A stretch of DNA of 57,175 bases. Origin: a bacterium. GTDB taxonomy: Bacteria > Patescibacteriota > Minisyncoccia > Moranbacterales > UBA2206. A model generated the notes under the pieces. That model did not search any database and had not been told where the DNA came from. It saw only the letters and a program-made list of their open reading frames with translations. Position 1 is the first letter of the stretch, and each line of letters opens with the position of its first letter. The translations under genes and the position numbers were made by a program. Positions 8,199 to 16,671 of the stretch are shown in pieces. The stretch lies in the NCBI GenBank assembly GCA_030654225.1, contig JAURXY010000017.1, forward strand, positions 1 through 57,175, written 5' to 3'.

Positions 8199-10580
8199 CT
8201 ATTTAGCTATAATCTTCCCTCCTTGCCCGATTTGGTCTAATTTTACTGAGAGAAGTTTTGAAATACCTTCTTCGCCCATTGTGACGCCGTATAGAAGTGA
8301 CGCTTGGCGCATAGTTTCGCGATTATGAGTGATTGTGACGAATTGAGTACTTCCGGAAAGCTCGGTAAGAATGCGACCAAAACGGCGGGAGTTTGCTTCG
8401 TCTAGGGCAGCCTCAACTTCGTCCAAAATAGCAAATGGTGGTGGGTTATGAGAAATTATAGCAAACAAAAGTGCCAAGGATGTGAGTGATCTTTCGCCTC
8501 CGGAAAGCATAGAAAGATTGGCAATTCTTTTGCCTGGGGGACAAGCAGAGATATCAATGCCGACATCATTTCTTTCTTCTTCTTTGTTTTCTTCCTCTAT
8601 TATCTCATCCTTTTCACCTTTATTTTCAGCTTCCCCTTCTGCTAATTCGGCCTCTTCTTTGGCTTTACGTTTCGAACTTTGAATTTTAAACTTAGTTAGA
8701 TGGGCAGTTCCTCCGCCAAAAATTATACGGAAATATTTAGAAAATTCTTTGTTTATTTCCTCAAAAGTAGCAGCAAATTTTCCCTCAATTTTTTGATCCA
8801 TTTCTTTCACTACTTCTCGCAGAGACACAATCGCCTCTTCCAAGTCTCTTGATTCACCATCCAAAAATTCAAATCGTTTTTGGGTTTCGTTATATTCATC
8901 AATCACCATCGGATCAATTCCACCGATTTGCTCCATTTTTATTTTTAGCTTATGTATTTCTTGTTCCAAATTTTCTCGATTTATTTCTCCCTCAATAGGA
9001 GCCAACTCCTCAGCTTCTTTTCTTAGTTCGGTCTTTATCTGATTTTTCAAATCTTCCTCTCGCACTTCCACTCTAGCTAAGACAATCTTAGAATCATTAA
9101 ATTTATCCTTAAGCTTATTTAATTCATCCTGTCTTATTCGAAGCTTGCCTTCAATTTCAAAGAATTTCCTACGCTTTTCGCGATCTAAAAGAATTTCCTG
9201 TTGCATTTCTTGATCAGCCAACAATAATTCTTCCTGCGCTTTTCCAATATCCTCTCTAATTTTAATTATTCTTTCTTGAAGTTCAATGAGAACTTTTGAT
9301 TCAATCTTTTCAACTGCTTTCTTTTCTACTGCAACCGGCTTTGGAGCGACCACTGGCACAATTTCTTTTTTGCCTTTTTCAATTTCAACTTTGAGATCAT
9401 AAAGTTGTTGTCCAACCACTCGGGCAAATTCTTTGATATCTTGCAAATCCTCCATCTTTTCTGCTCTTTCAATTTTTTCAATAAGTTTTTCCTGTTCTTT
9501 TTTGATCTCTTCCAGTTTTTCTTTTATATAAGCTCTGTCAACTAATTGCTCTTTGGGCAAACTAATTTCTGTTTCTCTGATCATCTCAACATTTTTTTGT
9601 TTTTCTTTTTCAATTTCAATCCGACCTTCAGTTATGATAAGCTCTCTTTCTAGCTGGTTCAATTTATTTCTTTGCTCTCTTTGCTTGTTTTCTAACTCAA
9701 GATGTTTAGCTTCATTAGTTTGATTTTTTTCTTCTTTTGACTGATCACCAATTTCATCAGTGAGTTTGTCCACTTCCCGTTGCATATTGATGAGAATCCT
9801 GCCGGATTGTTCTTTTTCTTCGTTTAATCGATTTCTCTCCTGCTGAAAATTATGCCATAGGTGAGAAAAAAGTTTTGTTTGTTTTTCTGCCAGTTCTCTC
9901 ATCACACCTTCACTTTCAGCAGCCTTATCAGCTTGACGCTTTAGCATTCGCAAATGCGGTTTTATCTCCTCTATGAGTTCCTTGGCTCTTTCAAGATTTT
10001 GACGAGTAGAATCAAGTTTTCGCAGAGATCTTTCTTTTTTGATTTGATATTGTTTGACGCCAGCAGCATCTTCAATCACTGATCTTCGTTCAAAGGGCGT
10101 AGCATTGAGTACAGCATCAGCCATACCTTGATTAACCACAGCATAACTTTCTTTGCCTACTCCCGCCTTAGCCAAAATATCCACAATGTCTTGCAGACGA
10201 ACTCGCGAACCATTGATCAAATATTCGCTTTCCCCAGAGCGAAAAATTTTTCTCGTCACTGAGACTTCTTCAAACTCCAGTGGAATTCTTTTGTCGCTAT
10301 TGTCTAAATATAGGGTCACATAAGCGCTCCCAAGTCTAGCTTTTTTTCCTGATCCCGCAAAAATAATATCTTCGGATTTTTTCCCCCGCAAATTTTTCAT
10401 TGACTGTTCCCCCATTACCCAGCGAAGCGCATCCGCAATATTTGATTTACCACTACCATTTGGACCAACAATCGCCGTAATACCTTGATTGGTTCCATTT
10501 TTAGAGTCAATTAAAAAGTCGAGGGTAGTTTTCGACGCAAAAGATTTAAAACCTGAAATTTCGAGTTTTTTTAGATACAC
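8199..10580 (-). CDS. smc: Chromosome segregation protein SMC, short form (793 aa)
   Basis: N-terminal Walker A GPNGSGKSNIADALRWVMGEQS; C-terminal signature LSGGERSLTSLALLFAI and Walker B FAILDEVEAALDEAN; short coiled coil. Confidence 0.93.
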   Translation of the reverse strand: MYLKKLEISGFKSFASKTTLDFLIDSKNGTNQGITAIVGPNGSGKSNIADALRWVMGEQSMKNLRGKKSEDIIFAGSGKKARLGSAYVTLYLDNSDKRIPLEFEEVSVTRKIFRSGESEYLINGSRVRLQDIVDILAKAGVGKESYAVVNQGMADAVLNATPFERRSVIEDAAGVKQYQIKKERSLRKLDSTRQNLERAKELIEEIKPHLRMLKRQADKAAESEGVMRELAEKQTKLFSHLWHNFQQERNRLNEEKEQSGRILINMQREVDKLTDEIGDQSKEEKNQTNEAKHLELENKQREQRNKLNQLERELIITEGRIEIEKEKQKNVEMIRETEISLPKEQLVDRAYIKEKLEEIKKEQEKLIEKIERAEKMEDLQDIKEFARVVGQQLYDLKVEIEKGKKEIVPVVAPKPVAVEKKAVEKIESKVLIELQERIIKIREDIGKAQEELLLADQEMQQEILLDREKRRKFFEIEGKLRIRQDELNKLKDKFNDSKIVLARVEVREEDLKNQIKTELRKEAEELAPIEGEINRENLEQEIHKLKIKMEQIGGIDPMVIDEYNETQKRFEFLDGESRDLEEAIVSLREVVKEMDQKIEGKFAATFEEINKEFSKYFRIIFGGGTAHLTKFKIQSSKRKAKEEAELAEGEAENKGEKDEIIEEENKEEERNDVGIDISACPPGKRIANLSMLSGGERSLTSLALLFAIISHNPPPFAILDEVEAALDEANSRRFGRILTELSGSTQFVTITHNRETMRQASLLYGVTMGEEGISKLLSVKLDQIGQGGKIIAK

Positions 10581-10611
10581 AGTTTTTTTATTTTTATTCT
10601 ATGAAAAATAT

Positions 10612-11301
10612 TTACCAGCCTTTTTCTTCTAAACCTTTTTCGGCGGCATTTCTTTGCGCTTCTTGCTTGGATTGTCCTTCACCTTTGGCAATCAGTTCAT
10701 TCACTAGGTATACCCCAACTATAAATTTTTTGTCATGGTCAGGACCAGATTCAGAAATCACGCGATATGATGGAGTGACGCCTGCCTTATCTTGAGATTC
10801 TTCTTGAAAACGAGATTTCGGATCCATGTATAATTTATTTTCAATGATATTTGGCAATTCACACACCACATTTTTCATGATAAATTCTTGACATTTGGCG
10901 TAACCTTTTTCTTTTTGATCTAAATAAATTGCGCCTGTAATTGCTTCGAAAGCATTAGCCAAGAGATATTGGCGCGCGCGTCCTGTGTCTTTGGTTTCTC
11001 CGCGACTCATCAAAAGATATTCTTCGATGCCTAATCTTTTGGAAATTTTCGCCAGCATTTCACCATTAACCAAGGCTGCTCGCCAGTTAGTGAGCTCACC
11101 TTCTTGATTGGAATAATTTTTATATAAATATTCAGTCACAACAATTTCCAGGACCGCATCTCCCAAAAATTCCAACCGTTCATTATGTTCCAAGTTGTGA
11201 CTTCGATGTTCGTTAAGATAGGAACGATGTGTCATCGCTTGTTTCAAAAGATCAATATTATTAAATTTAACCCCGATTTTTTTAGCTAATTCTTCAATCA
11301 T
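10612..11301 (-). CDS. rnc: Ribonuclease III
   Basis: [13 protein letters not shown] motif and C-terminal dsRBD. Confidence 0.97.
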   Translation of the reverse strand: MIEELAKKIGVKFNNIDLLKQAMTHRSYLNEHRSHNLEHNERLEFLGDAVLEIVVTEYLYKNYSNQEGELTNWRAALVNGEMLAKISKRLGIEEYLLMSRGETKDTGRARQYLLANAFEAITGAIYLDQKEKGYAKCQEFIMKNVVCELPNIIENKLYMDPKSRFQEESQDKAGVTPSYRVISESGPDHDKKFIVGVYLVNELIAKGEGQSKQEAQRNAAEKGLEEKGW

Positions 11302-11777
11302 ACTTTTTCTTTATTCTTAGTTGCTTTATCTTTTTTCGAAATATCATCTTTCAAAGGTTCGCCCAATTCGCGGTATATTGTGCCGAGCACGCCATTGACA
11401 AATCGTCCGGAAGATTCTCCGCCGAAAGATTTGGCCAATTCAATCGATTCATTAATCGCTACTTTGGGTGGCACCTCTTCATAACTGCCAAAAAGAAGTT
11501 CATAAATTCCCAAGCGCAAAATATTGCGATCAACTATCGTCACTTGATCCAGTGGCCACTCTGGGGCGCATTTTTCGATCAGCGGATCAATCTTGTCCAC
11601 ATTTTTTATTATATTTTCCACCAAAGAATGCAAAAAATCAGTTTCGTCCATACCAGGTCCGAACTCTTTGATATTTTTTGAAATTATCTCCTCTACTTTG
11701 GAATTGTCTTTTTTGTTGAAATCCCATTCATAGAGACATTGCATCGCAATTGATCTCGAAAGATGACGATTAGCCAT
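11298..11777 (-). CDS. nusB: Transcription antitermination factor NusB
   Basis: [41 protein letters not shown] motifs. Confidence 0.95.
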   Translation of the reverse strand: MANRHLSRSIAMQCLYEWDFNKKDNSKVEEIISKNIKEFGPGMDETDFLHSLVENIIKNVDKIDPLIEKCAPEWPLDQVTIVDRNILRLGIYELLFGSYEEVPPKVAINESIELAKSFGGESSGRFVNGVLGTIYRELGEPLKDDISKKDKATKNKEKV

Positions 11778-11779
11778 TT

Positions 11780-11980
11780 TTATTTTTTCTTTTTATTAAC
11801 CTTTTTCATTGTATTTATCACTTCCTTGCCTTTGTAATATCCACATTTTGGACAAGCGATATGTCCTTCTATTTTGGCTTTGCAGTTAGGACAAGCAATC
11901 AAATCCTTTGATTTAAGCTTGTAGTGAACTCTAGCTCTGTCTCTTCGGGCTTTTGTGTGTCTTTGTCTTGCTACTGGCAT
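11780..11980 (-). CDS. rpmF: 50S ribosomal protein L32
   Basis: [44 protein letters not shown]. Confidence 0.95.
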   Translation of the reverse strand: MPVARQRHTKARRDRARVHYKLKSKDLIACPNCKAKIEGHIACPKCGYYKGKEVINTMKKVNKKKK

Positions 11981-12136
11981 ATGATTTTATTTAATAAATA
12001 ATTATTATACAAATTAATTCGCATCATTCGCATATAGTTCGCATTGTTCGCATCGCTACTTATATATAACTTATCATTTAATTAGCCGTTTGGCAAGAAA
12101 TATTTTTTTATACTTATTTGTACATTATAATTAAAC

Positions 12137-12172
12137 AAAGCCCGGACTATAATATGTTTAGTCTCGGGCTTT
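12137..12172. terminator. Probable (bidirectional) intrinsic terminator
   Basis: AAAGCCCGGACT...AGTCTCGGGCTTTTTA hairpin with T-tract. Confidence 0.6.
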
Positions 12173-12198
12173 TTATTGCAATTTTTGTAGCTTTTGTT

Positions 12199-12753
12199 CT
12201 ACATAGGTTCTGCAACAGGTTCCATTTTTTTTAAGAGAGCCTTCCATTCATACTTCATTCGTTCACATCGATCGGACAATTCTTTGAGCTGTTCGAAGTT
12301 GTTGACTTCGAAATCAATTGGTGTTTTCAAAGAAAGTACAGCGATTATTTCCTCTATTTTTTCGAATATTGGAGATGATTTTTCGAAATCTGTATTATCA
12401 CAAAAATGCGATAGCGCTTTAGAGAAGATAATCCCCTTTTCAAATAAAACAGCTAGATCATTTTTATATTTGTTAACAAAATGATTATAATCCGCTTTCA
12501 ACCCACAAAATCTAAATGTTTCATGAAGATTATCATGAATATTTTCATAAATATTATTCATAATCACTTGGAAGCAATAATTGAAATCTGCAACTACGTT
12601 ATCGACCATCTCATTTTTAATAGAGAGAACTTCCTGTGATAATTTATCCTTCCTTTTTTTTAGCTTGTAACCAAGAATAAGAATCATCACAAAGAAAACC
12701 GCATTTACCAAAACTGACATAACTAAATAAGACTGCATCTCTTGAATAGTCAT
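12199..12753 (-). CDS. Hypothetical protein with one N-terminal TM helix
   Basis: Isolated ORF, hydrophobic N-terminus VMSVLVNAVFFVMILILGYKL; no recognised family. Confidence 0.6.
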   Translation of the reverse strand: MTIQEMQSYLVMSVLVNAVFFVMILILGYKLKKRKDKLSQEVLSIKNEMVDNVVADFNYCFQVIMNNIYENIHDNLHETFRFCGLKADYNHFVNKYKNDLAVLFEKGIIFSKALSHFCDNTDFEKSSPIFEKIEEIIAVLSLKTPIDFEVNNFEQLKELSDRCERMKYEWKALLKKMEPVAEPM

Positions 12754-12875
12754 ATTCGTTTCTCCATATAAAATTGTTAAAGAAAATTCTCCTTATCGTT
12801 TGATTATTAACATAGTAGTCTTACTATTATTGCTCTGTCAATCACTTTATCACTTTATTGCTTTAGATAAGCCTT

Positions 12876-13733
12876 TTAAAAACTAATTTGGCATAAATTT
12901 TCCATATTTTTGCAAATATATTCGATATCGCCTTTTTCATCTGTTCGCAAAACCTTTATTTTTTTGGCTTTGAGACGCTCTAAGAGTTCTGACGCTGGGT
13001 GGCCATAGGTATTGTTTTTTCCAGAAGATATAATCGCATCAACTGGACCAACTTTGTTCAAAAATTCTGCACTAGTAGCATTTTTTGAACCATGGTGAGA
13101 AATTTTCAGCACTTTTGAGCTTAAATCAAATTTATCACTAAACAAAGCGCTCTCCTTTTCCAATGGGAAATCCCCCGTAAAAAGAAAAGAATTTTGGCCA
13201 TAAGTCAGCTTTGCCACGATGCTGTCAGCGTTGGTATCCTTCGGTTTATTTACTAGAATAGAATTGGGATAAATAATTGCCAAATTAGCATCTTTGATTT
13301 TTATATTCATCCCCTCCTTACCTTTCAATCTTTCAATTTTTTTATTTTCAATTATTTCTAGATAATTTTTATACACTTGTGAATCGTTCTCAGCGCTATT
13401 GTCAATCACTTTACCAATCTTATAATTTTTCATCACATCAATGAGTCCGCCGATATGGTCTTGATCAGGGTGAGTCGCTATAACTATTTCAATTTTTCTG
13501 TCCCAAAATGGAATATATTTTCCCAATTTCTCCATTTCCTTTTGTCCGCTCGGTCCACCATCAATCAAGATTTGATTTTGACCAAGTGAGATCATAATGG
13601 CGTCACCTTGCCCAACATCAAAAAAAATAATCTTTAGTTTTTGATTTTGAGAATGCCAAATAACACCAGCTAAAATAAGGCTGATAAGCAATAAAAATAA
13701 TAAAATATAATAAAAATATTTTTTAGAAAACAT
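12876..13733 (-). CDS. ComEC/Rec2-type metallo-beta-lactamase-fold hydrolase (stand-alone MBL domain)
   Basis: FFDVGQGDAIMI, ATHPDQDHIGG, KISHHGSKNATS motifs. Confidence 0.9.
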   Translation of the reverse strand: MFSKKYFYYILLFLLLISLILAGVIWHSQNQKLKIIFFDVGQGDAIMISLGQNQILIDGGPSGQKEMEKLGKYIPFWDRKIEIVIATHPDQDHIGGLIDVMKNYKIGKVIDNSAENDSQVYKNYLEIIENKKIERLKGKEGMNIKIKDANLAIIYPNSILVNKPKDTNADSIVAKLTYGQNSFLFTGDFPLEKESALFSDKFDLSSKVLKISHHGSKNATSAEFLNKVGPVDAIISSGKNNTYGHPASELLERLKAKKIKVLRTDEKGDIEYICKNMENLCQISF

Positions 13734-13743
13734 ATCAACTTTG

Positions 13744-13829
13744 TCATGCTGAATTTACCGTGCCTCGCCGGCAGGCGGGTTTCAGCATCTATTTTAGAAT
13801 AGAGATCCTGAAACAAGTTCAGGATGACA
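13744..13829. repeat. Intergenic palindromic repeat cluster
   Basis: TGCTGAA...GCCTCGCCGGCAGGC...TTCAGCA followed by ATCCTGAAACAAGTTCAGGAT. Confidence 0.75.
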
Positions 13830-15288
13830 ATTCATTATTCTTTTTTAAAAAATAGATTGTCCCTGTTAAAATTATATACCAAATCACCACTCCCCACCAC
13901 GCAATTTTCATTTCAACTGAAGCATATTTCAAACTAGCCAGATAATTTATGGTGATTGTTTCATATTTTAACGGCAGATAAGTCAACCAAGAAAAAATGA
14001 TTGCGATTGGTTCGAAAACAAAACTAAACATAATTGCCACAAAACCCAAAAGCATTGTGAGTGGGATAATAGGCAAAATTAGGATATTCGCCAAAAGTGA
14101 AATAAGCGACAGCGTTCCAAAATTAAACATAATAATTGGCAAAACAAAAATCTGCGCGGAAAGTGAAAGGAAAAGAATTTCTGCAACTGTAGAGACGAGG
14201 CAGTGCCTCGTCTCTACAAGATGCAAAAAATAATTTTCAAAAAATGGATAGAGATAAACTATGCCGATTGTCGCTAGAAAAGAAAGTTGAAAACCGATGT
14301 CGAAGCGCAAAAGGAGTGGATTAGCAAGAAGCATCACGCAAGCAGAAAACAAAATCGCATTCTGAGCATTTGCCAATCTTCCATTTTTTATCGCCCAAAT
14401 CAAAAGTACGCCCATCAGTCCCGCTCGCACTGCCGAAGCACTGAGCCCTGTGAGAATCACAAAAAGAATAATGCCAGTCACTGCAAACCAAAAAGCTTGC
14501 CGTCGCCACAGTCCTAAAAATATTCCGAGCATCATTAGGTACTCTGCAATGATCGTCACATTATAGCCAGACACTGCTACAATGTGCGTCATCCCCGTGC
14601 GTGAAAAATTATTTTTCACCTCTTTTGACAATTGGTTACTTCCACCCAAAAGAAGACCCGAGAGAAGTCCGGACTCTGGCGCGGGAATCAACTGCTTTAT
14701 ATTTTCATTAAATTTATTTTTGATTTTAATGAGAATCGCCAAAAATCTATTTCCCTTATTTTCATTTAATTTTTCTATTTTTTGATTTTTGCATTCATAA
14801 AAAATTCCATCTTTCGCCAAATACATTTGATAGTCAAAACTGTCATCAAAATTTTTCGGCCTTTCCAGCTGGCAATTTATTTTTAGCCTATCGCCATAAT
14901 TGTATTTTTCATAAATACTAGCATTAAGCAAAAATTTTTCCGTCCTGTTGTCAGCCGGAACAAGAATTAGTTGCTGAATTTTTTCTTTAAGCACCGGCTC
15001 TTTGGAAATCATAACTACGCCCGAAAAATTCTGCTTGTCTGCATTTATATTTTTTATTTTTTCTAATCTCAAGTTTGTGAGCCAAAAACCACAAACAAAA
15101 AATCCCAAAACAAAACCAAAAAGAACGACTTTTTTATTTTCCCAAAATACTGCCACAATAGAAAGCGTGAAAACAAAAGAAAAATAAAATAAACTAGCAC
15201 TTAATATCTGCGGATAATAAAAAGAAGCCGTCATCACGCCTCCGATAAAAGACAAGGAAAGGATAAAAAATATGCGAGATTTTTCCAT
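13819..15288 (-). CDS. comEC: ComEC/Rec2-family competence membrane protein (lacking MBL domain)
   Basis: Multi-TM; GLLLGGSNQLSKEVKNNFSRTGMTHIVAVSGYNVTII motif. Confidence 0.9.
   Translation of the reverse strand: MEKSRIFFILSLSFIGGVMTASFYYPQILSASLFYFSFVFTLSIVAVFWENKKVVLFGFVLGFFVCGFWLTNLRLEKIKNINADKQNFSGVVMISKEPVLKEKIQQLILVPADNRTEKFLLNASIYEKYNYGDRLKINCQLERPKNFDDSFDYQMYLAKDGIFYECKNQKIEKLNENKGNRFLAILIKIKNKFNENIKQLIPAPESGLLSGLLLGGSNQLSKEVKNNFSRTGMTHIVAVSGYNVTIIAEYLMMLGIFLGLWRRQAFWFAVTGIILFVILTGLSASAVRAGLMGVLLIWAIKNGRLANAQNAILFSACVMLLANPLLLRFDIGFQLSFLATIGIVYLYPFFENYFLHLVETRHCLVSTVAEILFLSLSAQIFVLPIIMFNFGTLSLISLLANILILPIIPLTMLLGFVAIMFSFVFEPIAIIFSWLTYLPLKYETITINYLASLKYASVEMKIAWWGVVIWYIILTGTIYFLKKNNELSS
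14188..14218. repeat. 31-bp palindromic element inside comEC
   Basis: TGTAGAGACGAGGCA-G-TGCCTCGTCTCTACA, perfect 15-bp arms. Confidence 0.9.
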
Positions 15289-15291
15289 TTT

Positions 15292-15513
15292 TTATTTCAA
15301 TATTTCCACCAGTTTTTTCCGCGTAGATTTGCCACCAATAATCGACACTAAGCTTTTCGACACATCAAAATGCTTTGCCAAAATTTCAATGAGCATTTTG
15401 TTAGCCTCACCAGAAACCGGTGGCGCGGTAAGTTTCACCCGGTACTCCCCTTCAGAGATTTTAACTATTTCGTTTTTGGAAGAACGAGGAATGACTTTTG
15501 CATAAATTCTCAT
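15292..15513 (-). CDS. DUF167 / YggU-family protein
   Basis: SKNEIVKISEGEYRVKLTAPPVSGEANKMLIEILAKHF. Confidence 0.85.
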   Translation of the reverse strand: MRIYAKVIPRSSKNEIVKISEGEYRVKLTAPPVSGEANKMLIEILAKHFDVSKSLVSIIGGKSTRKKLVEILK

Positions 15514-15599
15514 AAAAGATTAATTTTAATTTTATTACCGTATACTATAATACGGTAGTATTTTATAATTTTCCTAACATTGGATGTTAGGAAGGTATT

Positions 15600-16319
15600 T
15601 CATCTAATGCCGACTTTTCCAAAAAAATTTTCAATTGATTTTTTGATTTTTTCCAAATCAATCGTTTTATTTTTTGTTTTCTTTTTCAAATTTTGATCCA
15701 AAATTTTTGTTTCTTCATATTTTTGGAGCCAATAGACATGAGCTCCTTTGATCCACTTAGCAATTTCCAAAAAATCTTTCGGAGTATGAATCCCCGGAAC
15801 GACCGTAGTTCGAAATTCATAAGCAATCTTACTATTCATTATCAAATCAACACTCAGCTTGATTCTCTCTTCGTCTATTTTAACTCCGGCCGTTTCGCTA
15901 TATCGCTTGATTTGGTTTTTAATATCCATCGCGATATAATCAACTAATTTCAAGTCAATAATTTTCTTGAGCACATCTGGTCGACTACCATTAGTATCGA
16001 GCTTTACCAAAAATCCCAACTTCTTAACCTTTTTTATAAATTCAATAATATCCGCCTGAATGGTTGGTTCGCCTCCTGTGATACAAACGCCCTGCAATTT
16101 ATCTTTCCTTTTTTTCAAAAATTCAAAAAATTCTTTTTCTGAATTATTTTGCGAAGAAGCAAAATTTGTCGTACCTACGACTAATTCTGGATTATGGCAA
16201 AATGGACAACGAAAAGAACAGCCGATAGTAAAAACCGTCACAGCTAATTTGCCAGGATAATCAATAAGTGTCAATTTTTGAAAGCCACCAATAATCATAA
16301 AGCATGAAACATAAAACAT
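15600..16319 (-). CDS. nrdG: Anaerobic ribonucleoside-triphosphate reductase activating protein (radical SAM)
   Basis: FTIGCSFRCPFCHNPELV (CxxxCxxC), GVCITGGEPTIQ; next to nrdD. Start probably at MIIGGFQKL. Confidence 0.88.
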   Translation of the reverse strand: MFYVSCFMIIGGFQKLTLIDYPGKLAVTVFTIGCSFRCPFCHNPELVVGTTNFASSQNNSEKEFFEFLKKRKDKLQGVCITGGEPTIQADIIEFIKKVKKLGFLVKLDTNGSRPDVLKKIIDLKLVDYIAMDIKNQIKRYSETAGVKIDEERIKLSVDLIMNSKIAYEFRTTVVPGIHTPKDFLEIAKWIKGAHVYWLQKYEETKILDQNLKKKTKNKTIDLEKIKKSIENFFGKVGIR

Positions 16320-16351
16320 GAAACATTTTCACGCTGTACGTTATATGAATA

Positions 16352-16387
16352 TTAAGGGCAATACTTCCCCGAAAGAAAATATTGCCC
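16352..16387 (-). terminator. Candidate intrinsic terminator
   Basis: AGGGCAATACTTCC...GAAAATATTGCCCC inverted repeat downstream of the 83-aa ORF. Confidence 0.45.
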
Positions 16388-16410
16388 CACTATCTTTTGC
16401 CTTTATTCTA

Positions 16411-16662
16411 TTAACAATAAACTGCCTTATATTCTTTTCTGTCCTTATATTCCTCAGCTTTACCAGCATTCCACTGTGATACTGGACGGATATAACCTAC
16501 GATACGAGAATAAACCTCTGTTTCTTGAAAATTTCGCAGTACCGAATCAGCCGTATGACATTTTCGGCATTTGAAAAATTCTCCACTGTTTGTTTCATAT
16601 CTCGCCACTTCATCATTGTTTTCCAATTCTTTTTTGCAATCATGACATATTTGTTTTTTCAT
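16411..16662 (-). CDS. Small zinc-ribbon + NrdD-type glycyl-radical-domain protein
   Basis: CHDCKKE...CRKCHT zinc ribbon followed by TEVYSRIVGYIRPVSQWNAGKAEEYKDRKEY, nearly identical to NrdD C-terminus. Confidence 0.85.
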   Translation of the reverse strand: MKKQICHDCKKELENNDEVARYETNSGEFFKCRKCHTADSVLRNFQETEVYSRIVGYIRPVSQWNAGKAEEYKDRKEYKAVYC

Positions 16663-16671
16663 ATATTTTTT

